Source: Paenibacillus sp. AN1007 (GTDB lineage Bacteria > Bacillota > Bacilli > Paenibacillales > Paenibacillaceae). From it: a stretch of 64,000 nt of DNA. Made by a program: the position numbers and the translations under genes. The notes under the pieces were generated by a model. It ran no database searches. It was not told where the DNA came from and saw only the letters and a program-made list of their open reading frames with translations. How positions within the stretch are numbered: the first letter of the stretch is position 1; every line of letters begins with the position of its first letter. Of the stretch, positions 8,553-18,300 are shown piece after piece. The stretch is from positions 2,877,501-2,941,500 of the forward strand of contig NZ_CP159992.1 of the NCBI RefSeq assembly GCF_040702995.1, in the 5' to 3' direction.

Positions 8553-9476
8553 TCACTTTAGTATAGGTTGTTTCATTTTGCGAAAGGCCGACGGAGTCAT
8601 CCCGAGGCGCTTGCGAAACACGGCATGTAAATAGTTAGCATTGTTAAAACCGGAGGCCAGCGCGATCTGTTCGATCGACACCGAACTCTCCTGCAGATTA
8701 CGGCACACTGCACGCAGGCGAATGTCCTCCAGCACACGGCTGAACGGCATATCCGGCTTCACCTGATAGAAAATACGCTGCAGCTGACGGCTGCTGATAT
8801 GCAGTTTCTCGGCCACATGCTCCAGCGTTACAGCAGAAGCGTGGTTGGCCTCCATATACTGGACGGCATAATCATACCTGTACAGCGTCATATCCCGTAC
8901 CGGTACTTCTGCACGGATACCGCCGGTATCATAAGCTCGAACCGTTTTAAGCAGAATGCTGACGACCAGCTGTTTAATTGAAGTATAATATCCGACCATT
9001 TTGTGGTCACAAGCCTCATACGCTTCGAGAAAACAAAGCATGGCCCGGTGGTAATCCTGAACCGGGATGTGTGGTAGAGTGCGCAGTTTTTCCATCGTCT
9101 CCTCCGATTCCGCCGCCTCCCATGGATCGACATGTTCTCGTGGTCTATGAACAATGTCGACATGAAGACATAGTTCATCCATGGCTTGATCGGCAGCTGC
9201 CTCCTGATAATGAACAACACCAGGTCCTGTCAGATAGAGCATGCCTTCAGAGAGTGCATGAGACTGATCATCGATAATCACCCTGCCTCTGCCTCTGGGA
9301 ATCAGATGGAACTCATACTCCGCATGGTTATGGAAATCCACAATCCTCCCTGCGGGGAACGTCGTCAGATGAAAACGCAGCACCCGAATTTCGTAGTGTC
9401 CCCATACCACAGTGATATCAAGCCGCTCCAGAAGATCCTGCCTATCGAGCATTTTCTCATACGGATACAGACTCAA
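8553..9476 (-). CDS. AraC-family regulator with N-terminal cupin sensor
   Basis: Transcription regulator of 307 residues. The N-terminal half is a cupin (FHLTTFPAGRIVDFHNHAEYEF, then PRGRGRVIIDDQ and SEGMLYLTGPGVVH) that would bind a sugar. The C-terminal about 100 residues contain two helix-turn-helix units (VTLEHVAEKLHISSRQLQRIF and VSIEQIALASGFNNANYLHAVFRKRLGMTPSAFR). The start is a TTG with an excellent AAGGAGG eight bases upstream. It lies 13 bp after the first dehydrogenase and 15 bp before the second, and probably activates this operon. Confidence 0.92.
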   Translation of the reverse strand: MSLYPYEKMLDRQDLLERLDITVVWGHYEIRVLRFHLTTFPAGRIVDFHNHAEYEFHLIPRGRGRVIIDDQSHALSEGMLYLTGPGVVHYQEAAADQAMDELCLHVDIVHRPREHVDPWEAAESEETMEKLRTLPHIPVQDYHRAMLCFLEAYEACDHKMVGYYTSIKQLVVSILLKTVRAYDTGGIRAEVPVRDMTLYRYDYAVQYMEANHASAVTLEHVAEKLHISSRQLQRIFYQVKPDMPFSRVLEDIRLRAVCRNLQESSVSIEQIALASGFNNANYLHAVFRKRLGMTPSAFRKMKQPILK

Positions 9477-9489
9477 GATGTCTTCCTCC

Positions 9490-10497
9490 TTACGCCTTTT
9501 GCAGTTCGGTCAGCGCAATCCGCCGTCCTTCCTTGGCTGATCGGTTCGCTGCTTCCATCAGACGGGTCAATTCCGCAGCCATGTCCAAGTTGGCCTGGTC
9601 TTCCGTATTATTTTGGATATGTGATACCCATTGATTGAATGCGCTTACTACATTTTCAGCAGGCGCAAGCTCTGTCCAATCGGTATACTGTCCCTCCGCT
9701 GCTTTCGTGCGGATCAACAATGTGGATTCTGGCGTGCCGTACAGCAGCGTTCCCTCTGTTCCATGCACTTCGATTGTAAAAGGCGAGTGACTGTTCACAA
9801 ATCCAGCCTCCACCACCCCGATCGCTCCTGATGCGGTGGAGAGAGCTGCCACTGCGTTATCCTCAACTTCCCTGCCCGTGACATAACCGAAGCTGGCGCT
9901 CACATCGGTAATTTCCTCGTTCAGGAACAATCGGGTCAAATACATCGGGTGGCATCCCAGATCAATTAACGCCCCGCCCTGACAGTCATGGAGACTATAG
10001 AAATGCTGCGGCAGCCAGTCTGCAATCGCTCCATCATGGGATAATCGCGCTCTGACGTATGTAATTTGCCCGAGTAATCCTTGCTGAAGCACATCTTGAA
10101 TTGCGGCCGTGTATCCAGCATAGAGACGTGGAAGAGAAACGGTCATTTTGATCCCGCTCGCCTGAACTTCTTTCAGAATCGCATTGGATGCTGCTTGGGT
10201 GGCAGCGATGACTTTTTCGGTAAAAATATGCTTGCCTGCTCTGGCCGCAGCCGTAATGACCTCCTGATGAAGACGTGTAGGTGCATCTACAATGACAGCA
10301 TCGATGTCGTCTTGAGCAAGCATTTCTTCAAGCGAAGCATAGAAAGGAACGTTCAAACGGTCCGCAGCTTCCTGCCCGCGCTCCGTATTTTCATCCCATA
10401 CGGCAGCAATCTCCGTATCGTCATGTTCCTGTGCCTCAGTGATGTAATCCCATGCGTGAACATGCCACAAGCTGATTTTGCCAATTCGAATAGTCAC
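9490..10497 (-). CDS. Gfo/Idh/MocA-family protein with atypical nucleotide-binding motif
   Basis: 335-residue member of the dehydrogenase superfamily. The overall fold marks are present: the substrate-domain motif QGGALIDLGCHPMYLTRLFL and a long C-terminal beta-sheet region. The first loop, however, reads IGKISLWHVHAWDY rather than GxGxxG, and the EKP motif is TEKV. It begins with GTG behind GGAGG and is the first gene of the three-gene operon. Either it belongs to a subgroup with altered cofactor binding or it acts on a ligand without classic NAD(P) chemistry. The changes are clear in sequence; the functional consequence is inference. Confidence 0.88.
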   Translation of the reverse strand: MTIRIGKISLWHVHAWDYITEAQEHDDTEIAAVWDENTERGQEAADRLNVPFYASLEEMLAQDDIDAVIVDAPTRLHQEVITAAARAGKHIFTEKVIAATQAASNAILKEVQASGIKMTVSLPRLYAGYTAAIQDVLQQGLLGQITYVRARLSHDGAIADWLPQHFYSLHDCQGGALIDLGCHPMYLTRLFLNEEITDVSASFGYVTGREVEDNAVAALSTASGAIGVVEAGFVNSHSPFTIEVHGTEGTLLYGTPESTLLIRTKAAEGQYTDWTELAPAENVVSAFNQWVSHIQNNTEDQANLDMAAELTRLMEAANRSAKEGRRIALTELQKA

Positions 10498-10613
10498 GGA
10501 TGTCTTCCCTCCATAGTATATAATATTCTGACATTTATCTATAAGGTATCACATGATCTATCTATTTATAATCGAAACTCACGACAATTGATGTATAAAA
10601 TGACGACACAATA

Positions 10614-10648
10614 AGAAAACCGGCAGGCCTTTTCAGGCGTGCCGGCAA
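10614..10648 (-). terminator. Terminator of the subtilisin-like protease gene
   Basis: On the minus strand GCCGGCACGCCT pairs with AGGCCTGCCGGT (one C-C mismatch) around GAAA, followed by TTTTC. It lies about 50 bp after the protease stop codon. Confidence 0.82.
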
Positions 10649-10695
10649 ACCAATTTGCTGATACATACTGCAGCCTTGATCCATTGCTGGACCGA

Positions 10696-13600
10696 TTAAG
10701 ATTCCAAACCTTCAGAAGGGCTGGCATCCCCTGCTGTTTCATCCGGTTTTGCGCCCGTGTCTGCCTCTCCATCCTTGTCTGATGCAGGCTGTCCTTCAAC
10801 TTGTTCCTGTTCGTTTTCTTGTCCGGCACTTACAAACAATCGTCCGGCAGCTTGAGCCTCGGCTTTGTTCCCTGCAGCATCCTGTGCTCGGATTACAATA
10901 ACTCCGCCTTCAAGCACAAGTGAAGCAGGCGTGGTGTACGTGCCTGTATAAAGACCCGGCTCCGTTTCCACCAGAGGGATCTCACCTTCACTGCCGCTGT
11001 TCAGATTCAGAGGCAGCTGAATGCGGAAAGAGGCTTGCAATCCAGGTTTGCTCTTAACTGAAACCGTGACACTCTCGCCTGATGTAATGTGTACATCTTC
11101 CGCAGGAGTAATATCGGTCAATTCCGGTGCTCCCGTTTCCACGTAAACTTTACGTGTAACTGTTGTTTGGTTTCCGGCAAGATCACCTGCTGTTATTGTA
11201 ATGATGTTCTCACCCTCGTTAACCAGCACACGATGACTGAACTTTCTGTCCCGGTCCACTTGAACGGTCACGCCGTTCACAGTGACCTTATCAAGGAACT
11301 GTTCGACCACATTACCCGTTACATGTACCACTTCCGTGTTAATCCGGCTTCCTTCCGCCGGGCTGACAATGTTCAACTGCGGTTTGGTCTGATCAAGAAT
11401 AATGATCACCGGAAGCGAACGATCTGTCGTTTTGCCATCAATAATCGCTTCTGCCGTAATCACATTAACACCTGCGCGCAGCTTCACGTCGTGCGAGAAT
11501 GTTCCATTGTTTACGGTTGTTGTCCCGGCAGCGTCCTTGCCATTGTAAAACTTGATCTGTGCTCCGGAAGCAGGAGAAGTACCGGATATCGCATAGGTTG
11601 ACTGATTGGTATACGTATTTGCCGGCGTTGTAAGCACCGGAGCATTCACCGGATATTTAACGACTGCTCGAATCATGTAATTCCCTTCTTCAGCAGGTGA
11701 TGCGCTCCACGCCCCACTTACACGCTGCCAACTTCGCGCTGCATAAGTACCGTTCTCATCCGTCGCCAGACCAGGAGCACTCGTTCCCGCCGCGGTCTGG
11801 ATATACACGATGTAGAAATCACCTGTGACGATAACCGGTTCAGGGAACTCGACTGAAGTCCACTGATCGTTCCGCAGGGCGGTACCCTCGAACGGCCCAG
11901 CGAGCATTTTGCCTGGTGCGCCCCCAGCGCCTGATGCATCATAAACTGCGTATTTGAATGCCGTTCCTCCAGGAACAGGCCATTCCGTATTCCAGAATCG
12001 GAAAGAGGCACCTGTTACTTGCGCTGTTTCCAGCTCCGGAGTCATTCGAACGGCCCATGCGTTGTCCGCAGCATTAAATGATCTTGCGTTCTCGGCTGAG
12101 CCGTCATCATAAGCAATTTCACCCGGGAAACCGATGAAGGGTTTCAAAGCGATGCTGCTCTCCACCGTACCATTACCAGGCACAGTCACCGTAACTTTTG
12201 TGCTGTAATAGTCCGCTGCACGAACGGACAATGTGTAGGTGCCTTCAAGCACCTGCAGCGTAAAGCTTCCATCGCTTCCTGTCCGAACCTCTGCAACTTT
12301 GGCATCTTCGACAACGAGCACCGAAGCATCGGCCAGAGGCTGGCCTGTGCGTTCATCTTTCACAACCCCTTTAATCTGCCCATAAGGGATTGTTTCGAGA
12401 TTGAAGTTTGCTTTTGCCCCGCTTCCATCCGAGATCGTTACCGATTTCGTCTGCGGATAATAGCCATAAGCCTCCGCTTTTAACGTGTACTCTCCTGCAA
12501 TATGCGTGAAACTGTACTTGCCTGTGGACGAATCTGTTTTCACAGAACGCCCGGTTTCAAGCACCGTAACGGTTGCACTTGCTGGCAGACTCTGCGGCTG
12601 CACCGAACTTGTTCCCGGCTTTTCAGCTGCAGGCTCTTGTGGTTTGATTTTGTTAAACTCTGCCTTGTCAGTACGTGTAATTTTGTACCAAGGATTATCA
12701 TAAGACGGTTTAGGTTTGTCACCCGTCAGCACTACAGCGTTATCCTCCGTCTCGGTCTCGGCCGTTACGCCAAGCACACGGAAATCATCAATGAACCAGC
12801 CTGTTCTCACCACACTGTTATCCGAGGTTAACCGGAAGCGGAACTGAACTTCATTCCCCGTCAGCGCGTTCAGCCCATAGAAGACCGGGGTCCACTGTTT
12901 CCCGTTTGTGTTGTGCGAGAACTTGCCAAGCTCCGTCCAGGTGGTTCCTCCGTCTTTGGTTGCTTCAACATAGCCGAAGTCGTATCCGCCCTCAATCTCG
13001 TACCAATGATTAAACGTAAGGGTTGCTTCGGATACATCCGTCAAATCAATTACTGGAGATATCAAAGAATAATTGGAACCATTTTCATATGTGTTGTCAA
13101 GATCGGTTGCCCACACATTAGGCGGTGACACTGCACTCATCGGACCGGTTTTCGGAATGCCCCGCTCCCACTCGTCCTTGGTCCCGGCATGTGTCCAGCC
13201 GTTATCATCATTTCCATCAAATTGATCGATATAGATGTCTTCCGGCACCTCAACCTTAATGGAAACTTCATTGGATTTCTCACTTTCATTACCGCTGTAA
13301 TCAAGAGCTGCGACCGTGTAATAATACGTCGTGTTCGTTTCAGTAGTTGTGTCCGTAAACGATGTGCTTCTTACTGTACCGATGGGCTCATCATATGAAT
13401 CTGCAGTTTCAGAACGATATACGGCATATGACTCCAGGTCTTCATCATCGGACCCCGTCCAGTTCAGCGTTACGTTACCCAGAATATCTGCCGCTGCCGT
13501 CAGCGCGGAAGGAGCTTCCGGAGCGATATCGTCCAGTTCCAGCACTGCAAAATCATCAATGTACCAGCCCGCTTTTTGCACAGTGGCATCACTGTTCAGA

Positions 13601-15339
13601 TTAAACTGGATGAACACCTGCTGCCCGGCATAATCACGCAGGTCCACGTACTGTGTCTTCCATTCACCGCTTGCGCCTGTGTAGCTGAGCAGTTCCTCAA
13701 ATACATAGTCGCTATCTTCAGAAGCAATGTATACCTTGCCAAAATCGAGATTATTCTCAAGATCGTACCAGTGTTTGAATGTTAACAGCGCCCCTTCGGG
13801 ACTTTCAGTCAGATCGATTGGCGGAGCAAGCAAGTAGGCATTGCTGTTAGGCAGATACGTGCCCTGCAGATTGGTCGCAATTACTTTTTCACCGGAGTAA
13901 GCAGCCTTCGGTCCGCTTACAGGTGCCCCCCAAACCCAGGTGCTTCCGGTGCCGCCAGTCGTAAATCCGAGCTGATCTGCTTCAAAATCCTGCAAATATC
14001 CAGGTTTGACACCGTTTGAAACGGCAACGCTGTAGACCTTGCTATCAAATCCGTTATTGCCGTAATCATTCACACGAATGTAATACTCCACGCCTTCTGG
14101 CTCAATCAAGAAAGCCGGAATCGTCGCAGTATAAGTCCCTGCTTTAGTATCTCCTTCAATCCGATTCATTGGCAGATAGACGTACTGCTTTGTGCCTTTG
14201 GTTCTGGCAAAAGCTTCAACGGAAACCACCGCCACATTATCCGTCACATGTGCCGTCAAAGGAATATCCAGACCCGTAAAAGCTGTATTTACTGGCGTGT
14301 GCTCCAGCACCGGCTCTTCCAGATCATCTCCGGCCGTGACAACTCTTCCGGAGACTGTGCCAATGCCTTCGAGAACAGACCCCACCGCATCCAGCGCGTT
14401 AATGATCCCGTGACCGTAACCGTTGTTCGGGGAAACCGGATAACTGCTATCGGTTCGCGGTGTCGCCGTATCCATGATGATCTGTTCCAGCTGATCCACG
14501 TTAAGAGAGTGGTTCGCTTGAAGCAGCAGTGCAGCGAGCGCCGTCGTATGCGGACCTGCCATGGATGTGCCGTTCCATCCACCTTCATATGTACCTCCAG
14601 GCACGGCTGATCGAATGTTCACACCAGGGGCGGATACTTCCGGTTTGATCTCATTATACGGAGAAGGTCCCAACAATGAGAATGAACCCAAATTACCGTT
14701 AATATCGGTTGCTCCTGTAGCAAAGCTCTCAGGATAGTTGGCCGGGTTCGCAACGGAACCGGGACCGCCCGGATTCCCCAAGCGTACATTCCCTGCAGAG
14801 AATTCAGGGAAAATCTGAGCATCACGCCAAGCCTGAACCATCGGTCTAAACCATTCGTCGAGCCCTGCTCCTCCGCCCCATGAATTGTTTACAACGTCCG
14901 GTGCGAGCTCAGGATGCAGATTTCCCTCGGCATCCACGGGAGCAAGGAGCCATTGTCCTCCATCGAGAATAATCGCATCCGTTGTTTCCGGATTAAAGAT
15001 ACGCACTCCGATCCATTTCGCACCTGGTGCGACACCAATACGATTCGTTCCGTCCGCTTCGGAACCCACCATCGTTCCCATCGTGTGGGTGCCGTGTCCG
15101 TCTGCATCCGCAGGAAGAGCTGCTCCGCTGTGCGGATCGTACCAACTCAGCTCAGGATCAACAACACTGCCTGAAGCGTCCAGACCACGCCATTTACTGC
15201 GAAGTGCAGGATGCGTGTAGTCCACGCCGCTGTCCAGATTGGCAACCACGATGCCTGTGCCATCAATGCCTCGCTCCCAGACTGCGGGTGCATTGATATA
15301 GTCTATATTCCATTCCACATTTTCAGTCTGTTTCTTCAC
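10696..15339 (-). CDS. S8 subtilisin-like serine protease, catalytic and C-terminal part (frameshifted from its prepro region)
   Basis: 1547 residues in this frame. The catalytic triad is intact: Asp36 (VANLDSGVD), His82 (DGHGTHTMG) and Ser259 (NGTSMAGPH), with NNSWGGG for the oxyanion Asn. After the protease domain (about 10-320) come a MAM-like choice-of-anchor domain (FEADQLGF...), a fibronectin type III domain, a second anchor-type domain (QFDGNDDNGWTHAG), two carboxypeptidase-regulatory-like repeats, and bacterial Ig-like repeats before an acidic tail. This resembles bacillopeptidase F-like secreted proteases. There is no signal peptide or convincing RBS at the GTG (15339): the coding sense continues upstream in frame to about 15383, where it meets the prepro reading frame. 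A +1 shift joins the two. The break may be a real mutation, a sequencing error, or (least likely) programmed. Confidence 0.87.
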   Translation of the reverse strand: MKKQTENVEWNIDYINAPAVWERGIDGTGIVVANLDSGVDYTHPALRSKWRGLDASGSVVDPELSWYDPHSGAALPADADGHGTHTMGTMVGSEADGTNRIGVAPGAKWIGVRIFNPETTDAIILDGGQWLLAPVDAEGNLHPELAPDVVNNSWGGGAGLDEWFRPMVQAWRDAQIFPEFSAGNVRLGNPGGPGSVANPANYPESFATGATDINGNLGSFSLLGPSPYNEIKPEVSAPGVNIRSAVPGGTYEGGWNGTSMAGPHTTALAALLLQANHSLNVDQLEQIIMDTATPRTDSSYPVSPNNGYGHGIINALDAVGSVLEGIGTVSGRVVTAGDDLEEPVLEHTPVNTAFTGLDIPLTAHVTDNVAVVSVEAFARTKGTKQYVYLPMNRIEGDTKAGTYTATIPAFLIEPEGVEYYIRVNDYGNNGFDSKVYSVAVSNGVKPGYLQDFEADQLGFTTGGTGSTWVWGAPVSGPKAAYSGEKVIATNLQGTYLPNSNAYLLAPPIDLTESPEGALLTFKHWYDLENNLDFGKVYIASEDSDYVFEELLSYTGASGEWKTQYVDLRDYAGQQVFIQFNLNSDATVQKAGWYIDDFAVLELDDIAPEAPSALTAAADILGNVTLNWTGSDDEDLESYAVYRSETADSYDEPIGTVRSTSFTDTTTETNTTYYYTVAALDYSGNESEKSNEVSIKVEVPEDIYIDQFDGNDDNGWTHAGTKDEWERGIPKTGPMSAVSPPNVWATDLDNTYENGSNYSLISPVIDLTDVSEATLTFNHWYEIEGGYDFGYVEATKDGGTTWTELGKFSHNTNGKQWTPVFYGLNALTGNEVQFRFRLTSDNSVVRTGWFIDDFRVLGVTAETETEDNAVVLTGDKPKPSYDNPWYKITRTDKAEFNKIKPQEPAAEKPGTSSVQPQSLPASATVTVLETGRSVKTDSSTGKYSFTHIAGEYTLKAEAYGYYPQTKSVTISDGSGAKANFNLETIPYGQIKGVVKDERTGQPLADASVLVVEDAKVAEVRTGSDGSFTLQVLEGTYTLSVRAADYYSTKVTVTVPGNGTVESSIALKPFIGFPGEIAYDDGSAENARSFNAADNAWAVRMTPELETAQVTGASFRFWNTEWPVPGGTAFKYAVYDASGAGGAPGKMLAGPFEGTALRNDQWTSVEFPEPVIVTGDFYIVYIQTAAGTSAPGLATDENGTYAARSWQRVSGAWSASPAEEGNYMIRAVVKYPVNAPVLTTPANTYTNQSTYAISGTSPASGAQIKFYNGKDAAGTTTVNNGTFSHDVKLRAGVNVITAEAIIDGKTTDRSLPVIIILDQTKPQLNIVSPAEGSRINTEVVHVTGNVVEQFLDKVTVNGVTVQVDRDRKFSHRVLVNEGENIITITAGDLAGNQTTVTRKVYVETGAPELTDITPAEDVHITSGESVTVSVKSKPGLQASFRIQLPLNLNSGSEGEIPLVETEPGLYTGTYTTPASLVLEGGVIVIRAQDAAGNKAEAQAAGRLFVSAGQENEQEQVEGQPASDKDGEADTGAKPDETAGDASPSEGLES

Positions 15340-16015
15340 CTTGGAATCTGCTTCTTTGGTCTGCAGCTCCTTGTGACGCTGAATCGTTCACTGCTGGTTG
15401 CTCTTTGACTGCTGGCTCTTTGGCAGATGACTGGACGGCTTCCTTCGCTGGCGAGACACCCGCTGCCTGCTTGCTTACTTCCGCCTTATCCAGATATCGC
15501 GTTTCATTCGGCAGAATTTTCTCTACCTCTGGCAGCAGCGCAATCTGCTCCATCACTTCTTTGGTACTGGTTACTGCAAGGGAGTTCACGATAAAATAAC
15601 TTTTATATTCTTTGACCTTACCCAAGTCAATTTCCTTTTCAAGATAATTTTCAATCGAATACTGCGTTCTTGATGCTGTTTCTCGTAGTGAACTCACCAC
15701 AGAGTTCCGTACAGACAGTTTCGATGCCGAAGGCGTTTCCTTAGCAATCGATGCCTTCTGCATCGCTTGTTTGGAGACCGCTGCGGTGTCTACCTGTTCC
15801 TTCATTTTGACCAGATAGGTGACATATTCGCTGCCTTCAAACGCTTTGGTCAGTTTGGTACTCACTTTGGACGTTGAAACCTCAGCCAAGCTGGACTTCA
15901 TATCGATTTTTGATGAGGATGAGTTCTGCGCAGAAACCGGATGAACGATTGAAAATGCAAGGAGAAGCGATAGTCCCATGGAGACGGGCTTGCGTAACTG
16001 CTTTAATTTAATCAA
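15323..16015 (-). CDS. Prepro region (signal peptide and I9-type propeptide) of the S8 protease, separated by a frameshift
   Basis: 230 residues from a TTG start with AAAGGAG nine bases upstream. The signal peptide is MGLSLLLAFSIVHPVSA with probable cleavage after VSA. Residues about 40-165 look like an inhibitor-I9 propeptide (YVTYLVKMKEQVDTAAVSKQ; later KEYKSYFIVNSLAVTSTKEVM). The reading frame ends at TGA (15323-15325) while the catalytic part continues in the next frame, overlapping by 17 nt. A single extra base between about 15340 and 15383 would explain the split. If the break is real, the prepro peptide is made without its protease and the protease cannot be exported. Confidence 0.85.
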   Translation of the reverse strand: MIKLKQLRKPVSMGLSLLLAFSIVHPVSAQNSSSSKIDMKSSLAEVSTSKVSTKLTKAFEGSEYVTYLVKMKEQVDTAAVSKQAMQKASIAKETPSASKLSVRNSVVSSLRETASRTQYSIENYLEKEIDLGKVKEYKSYFIVNSLAVTSTKEVMEQIALLPEVEKILPNETRYLDKAEVSKQAAGVSPAKEAVQSSAKEPAVKEQPAVNDSASQGAADQRSRFQGEETD

Positions 16016-16676
16016 ACTTTTCCACTCCTTTTACCCTGCTTTATAGTTTGGTTTGGTACACATGCCCTTCTCAGTGAATAAAACCATTCGCTATTGCTGC
16101 CCTGATGAAATTAGAAGGAGGTGTTTCGCTCCCTTTTCATTTCACATCGGCCTCACCTCCTTTACAGGTTTGGTTAGAGAATACAGATACAGCACCATCA
16201 GGAATTGTCCAATGGTCAAAATGGGTGCGCAAAATGATATAAAATCGAAATTACTTGGCTGATGTCGTCATGGATTGGAGTGGGGGTCAATAAAAGAGCA
16301 GCTGGAATGTCTGTAAGCATTCATGTGGAGGATATTCAGGAGCGTTAGCAGAACGCTTGCCATAAAGTGGTCAGTAAATCCGGATCGTCCTTACGGGTTG
16401 AATCGCAGAGTAGATGTTAAATTACATATAAAAGTTAAATATAGGGTTTAATTGGATTTTATTGGTATAGTATAGATTCAAAGCAGGATACGCACAAGAG
16501 TTTTATTTCAAAAAAATAGAAAATAAGTCTATATCATGCTTTTATATGCCTATCGTCTCTAACCTCCAGGTGTGAAATTTTCGCATTCGCGCATTTCGCG
16601 CGTAACACAAGCCAAAATATAAGGTCCTTATACCCCCTTCCATCAGATGTCATCCTTATTTAATAAAATGTAGAAC
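16016..16676. other. Intergenic region, about 660 bp, no gene recognised
   Basis: This stretch separates the protease start from the terminator of the fucosidase gene. It contains several short purine-rich RBS-like runs (for example near 16113 and 16332) but no following open frame of useful length. A CG-rich tract of repeated CGCATT/CGCGC units lies near 16580-16605. The promoter of the protease must lie at its left end, but no convincing -35/-10 pair was identified. Confidence 0.5.
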
Positions 16677-16704
16677 AAAAAGAACCAGCGAAAAATCGCT
16701 GGTC
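16677..16704 (-). terminator. Terminator of the fucosidase gene
   Basis: On the minus strand GGACCAGCGA pairs with TCGCTGGTTC around a short T loop and continues into TTTTTG. It lies just after the stop codon. Confidence 0.9.
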
Positions 16705-16720
16705 CTCATCAAGCTAACAC

Positions 16721-18178
16721 TCAATCCAGTTCGAGTTTAAATACAACAGGTGTGCTGCTTTTCATCCCCGCTGCAGTAATCGTCAAAGCCTCTTCGCTTC
16801 TCTCCCAGTGCGGCTGGTCCTCATATCCCAGAATCCGGACGTTCTTAATGATACCGTGAAAATGTGGAGATCCTTCTCTCAACGCCTTGATATGAACGCT
16901 CCCATTGTCAGGGAAAACCATGACCGCGGCGTACAAACTGCTGTCTTTTACCGTAAACCGGATGTCCTCACTTGTAAAAACCTTCGCTTCTCCATCTGTG
17001 AACTGCCCTTCTTTTACCTCCGTAGGTCCTTCACCAAATATGCGCCAGAACGAGGTATCGTAGATTGCCTCTCCGTTGACCTGCAGCCACTCGCCGATGC
17101 GCAGCAGAATATCCCGATCCTCGTCTGGAACCGTTCCGTCGGCTCTCGGCCCGATATTCAGCAGCAGGCTGCCATTCTTACTGACGATATCCACAAGATC
17201 CCGGATAATCTCTTCCGCTGTTTTATAATCGTTATTTTCCGTATAACACCAGGAATTTTTCGCAACGGCTGTATCTGTCTGCCAAAAATAAGGCTTCAGC
17301 TCCGCGAATTGTCCACGCTCTACATCGGGAACCGCTGCACCGAACATAAATGCATCATGCTTGTAATTGATGGCAACCGGGAAGCCCCATTCCTCCCCTT
17401 TGTTGTAATAGTAGGCTGCGAACTTTTTGAGATACGGTTTGAATGCAGCGTTATGAATCCACCAGTCGAAATAGAAGACGCTTGGCTGATACTCATCCAC
17501 CAGCTCACAGCATCGGATGAGCCAGTCTTCCAGGTATTCGGCAGTCGGCGGCGAACCGTACAGGTCTTGATGGTCCGGCTCCGGCATGGCAGGCCAGTAG
17601 AAATCCCCGCACTGCATCGGCTCTTGAATATCCGACTCGAACTCTTTCCCGTGAGACATGAAGAACCAATGCTCGGCACGATGAGACGATACGCAGAAGG
17701 TTAATCCCCGCTTCTCATATGCGGCTTTCATCTCTCCGAGCAGATCACGTTTGGGTCCCATTTCATATGTGTTATAGTGGGAGATAGAGCTCTTGTACAT
17801 CTGGAAACCATCATGATGCTCAGCAACAGGCATAACGTATCTCGCACCTGCCTGTTTGAATAGATCCGCCCATTCATCTGCATCAAAGTTCTCTGCCGTA
17901 AACATGGGGATGAAGTCCTTGTAACCAAATTCATTCTGATTTCCATATACTTTCAGGTGATGTTCATACGCCTTGGAGCCTTGAATGTACATATTACGTG
18001 AGTACCACTCACTATCATAAGCCGGAACGGAATAAACGCCCCAATGGATGAAAATGCCGAATTTCGCCTTTTGATACCATTCGGGAACATTGAATTCACG
18101 AAGGGAAGCCCAGTTATCTTTGAATTTCCCGGCGGCAATATTGGCATCGATCTGCTGTAAATATTCACTCTTGTTCAT
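16721..18178 (-). CDS. Alpha-L-fucosidase, glycoside hydrolase family 29
   Basis: 485 residues from the ATG at 18178; two earlier in-frame ATGs (18190, 18247) are less suitable because the first abuts the Shine-Dalgarno GGGGAGG. GH29 marks are WYQKAKFGIFIHWGVYSVPA at the start of the barrel, ARYVMPVAEHHDGFQMY with the conserved HHDGF, and YQPSVFYFDWWIH, where the Asp is at the nucleophile position. NGSLLLNIGPRADGTVPDE follows the barrel. There is no signal peptide, so it acts in the cytoplasm on imported fucosides. It is transcribed divergently from a broken AraC gene that was probably its regulator. Confidence 0.94.
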   Translation of the reverse strand: MNKSEYLQQIDANIAAGKFKDNWASLREFNVPEWYQKAKFGIFIHWGVYSVPAYDSEWYSRNMYIQGSKAYEHHLKVYGNQNEFGYKDFIPMFTAENFDADEWADLFKQAGARYVMPVAEHHDGFQMYKSSISHYNTYEMGPKRDLLGEMKAAYEKRGLTFCVSSHRAEHWFFMSHGKEFESDIQEPMQCGDFYWPAMPEPDHQDLYGSPPTAEYLEDWLIRCCELVDEYQPSVFYFDWWIHNAAFKPYLKKFAAYYYNKGEEWGFPVAINYKHDAFMFGAAVPDVERGQFAELKPYFWQTDTAVAKNSWCYTENNDYKTAEEIIRDLVDIVSKNGSLLLNIGPRADGTVPDEDRDILLRIGEWLQVNGEAIYDTSFWRIFGEGPTEVKEGQFTDGEAKVFTSEDIRFTVKDSSLYAAVMVFPDNGSVHIKALREGSPHFHGIIKNVRILGYEDQPHWERSEEALTITAAGMKSSTPVVFKLELD

Positions 18179-18300
18179 ATGCTGTTCCATCCTCCCCTTA
18201 TTGGCTGCATCTGCATCTGATTGTAGTGCAGTACTGCAGCTGTGCACATGCAGAACATTAACTATTAGATGGACGATAATAACCTTCAGGAGGATATGCT

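Noticed and set aside
10089..15220. Many open frames of 60-180 codons antisense to the large protease and neighbouring genes
   Set aside because: They have no ribosome sites and no recognisable protein sequence; they are shadows of high-GC codons in the real genes.
15323..15400. Programmed ribosomal frameshifting in the protease
   Set aside because: There is no slippery sequence or downstream structure at the overlap, and secreted proteases are not known to use it.
16262..16345. Short open stretch reading VGVNKRAAGMSVSIHVEDIQ as a small gene or glyoxalase remnant
   Set aside because: It ends after about 23 codons and no family match could be supported.
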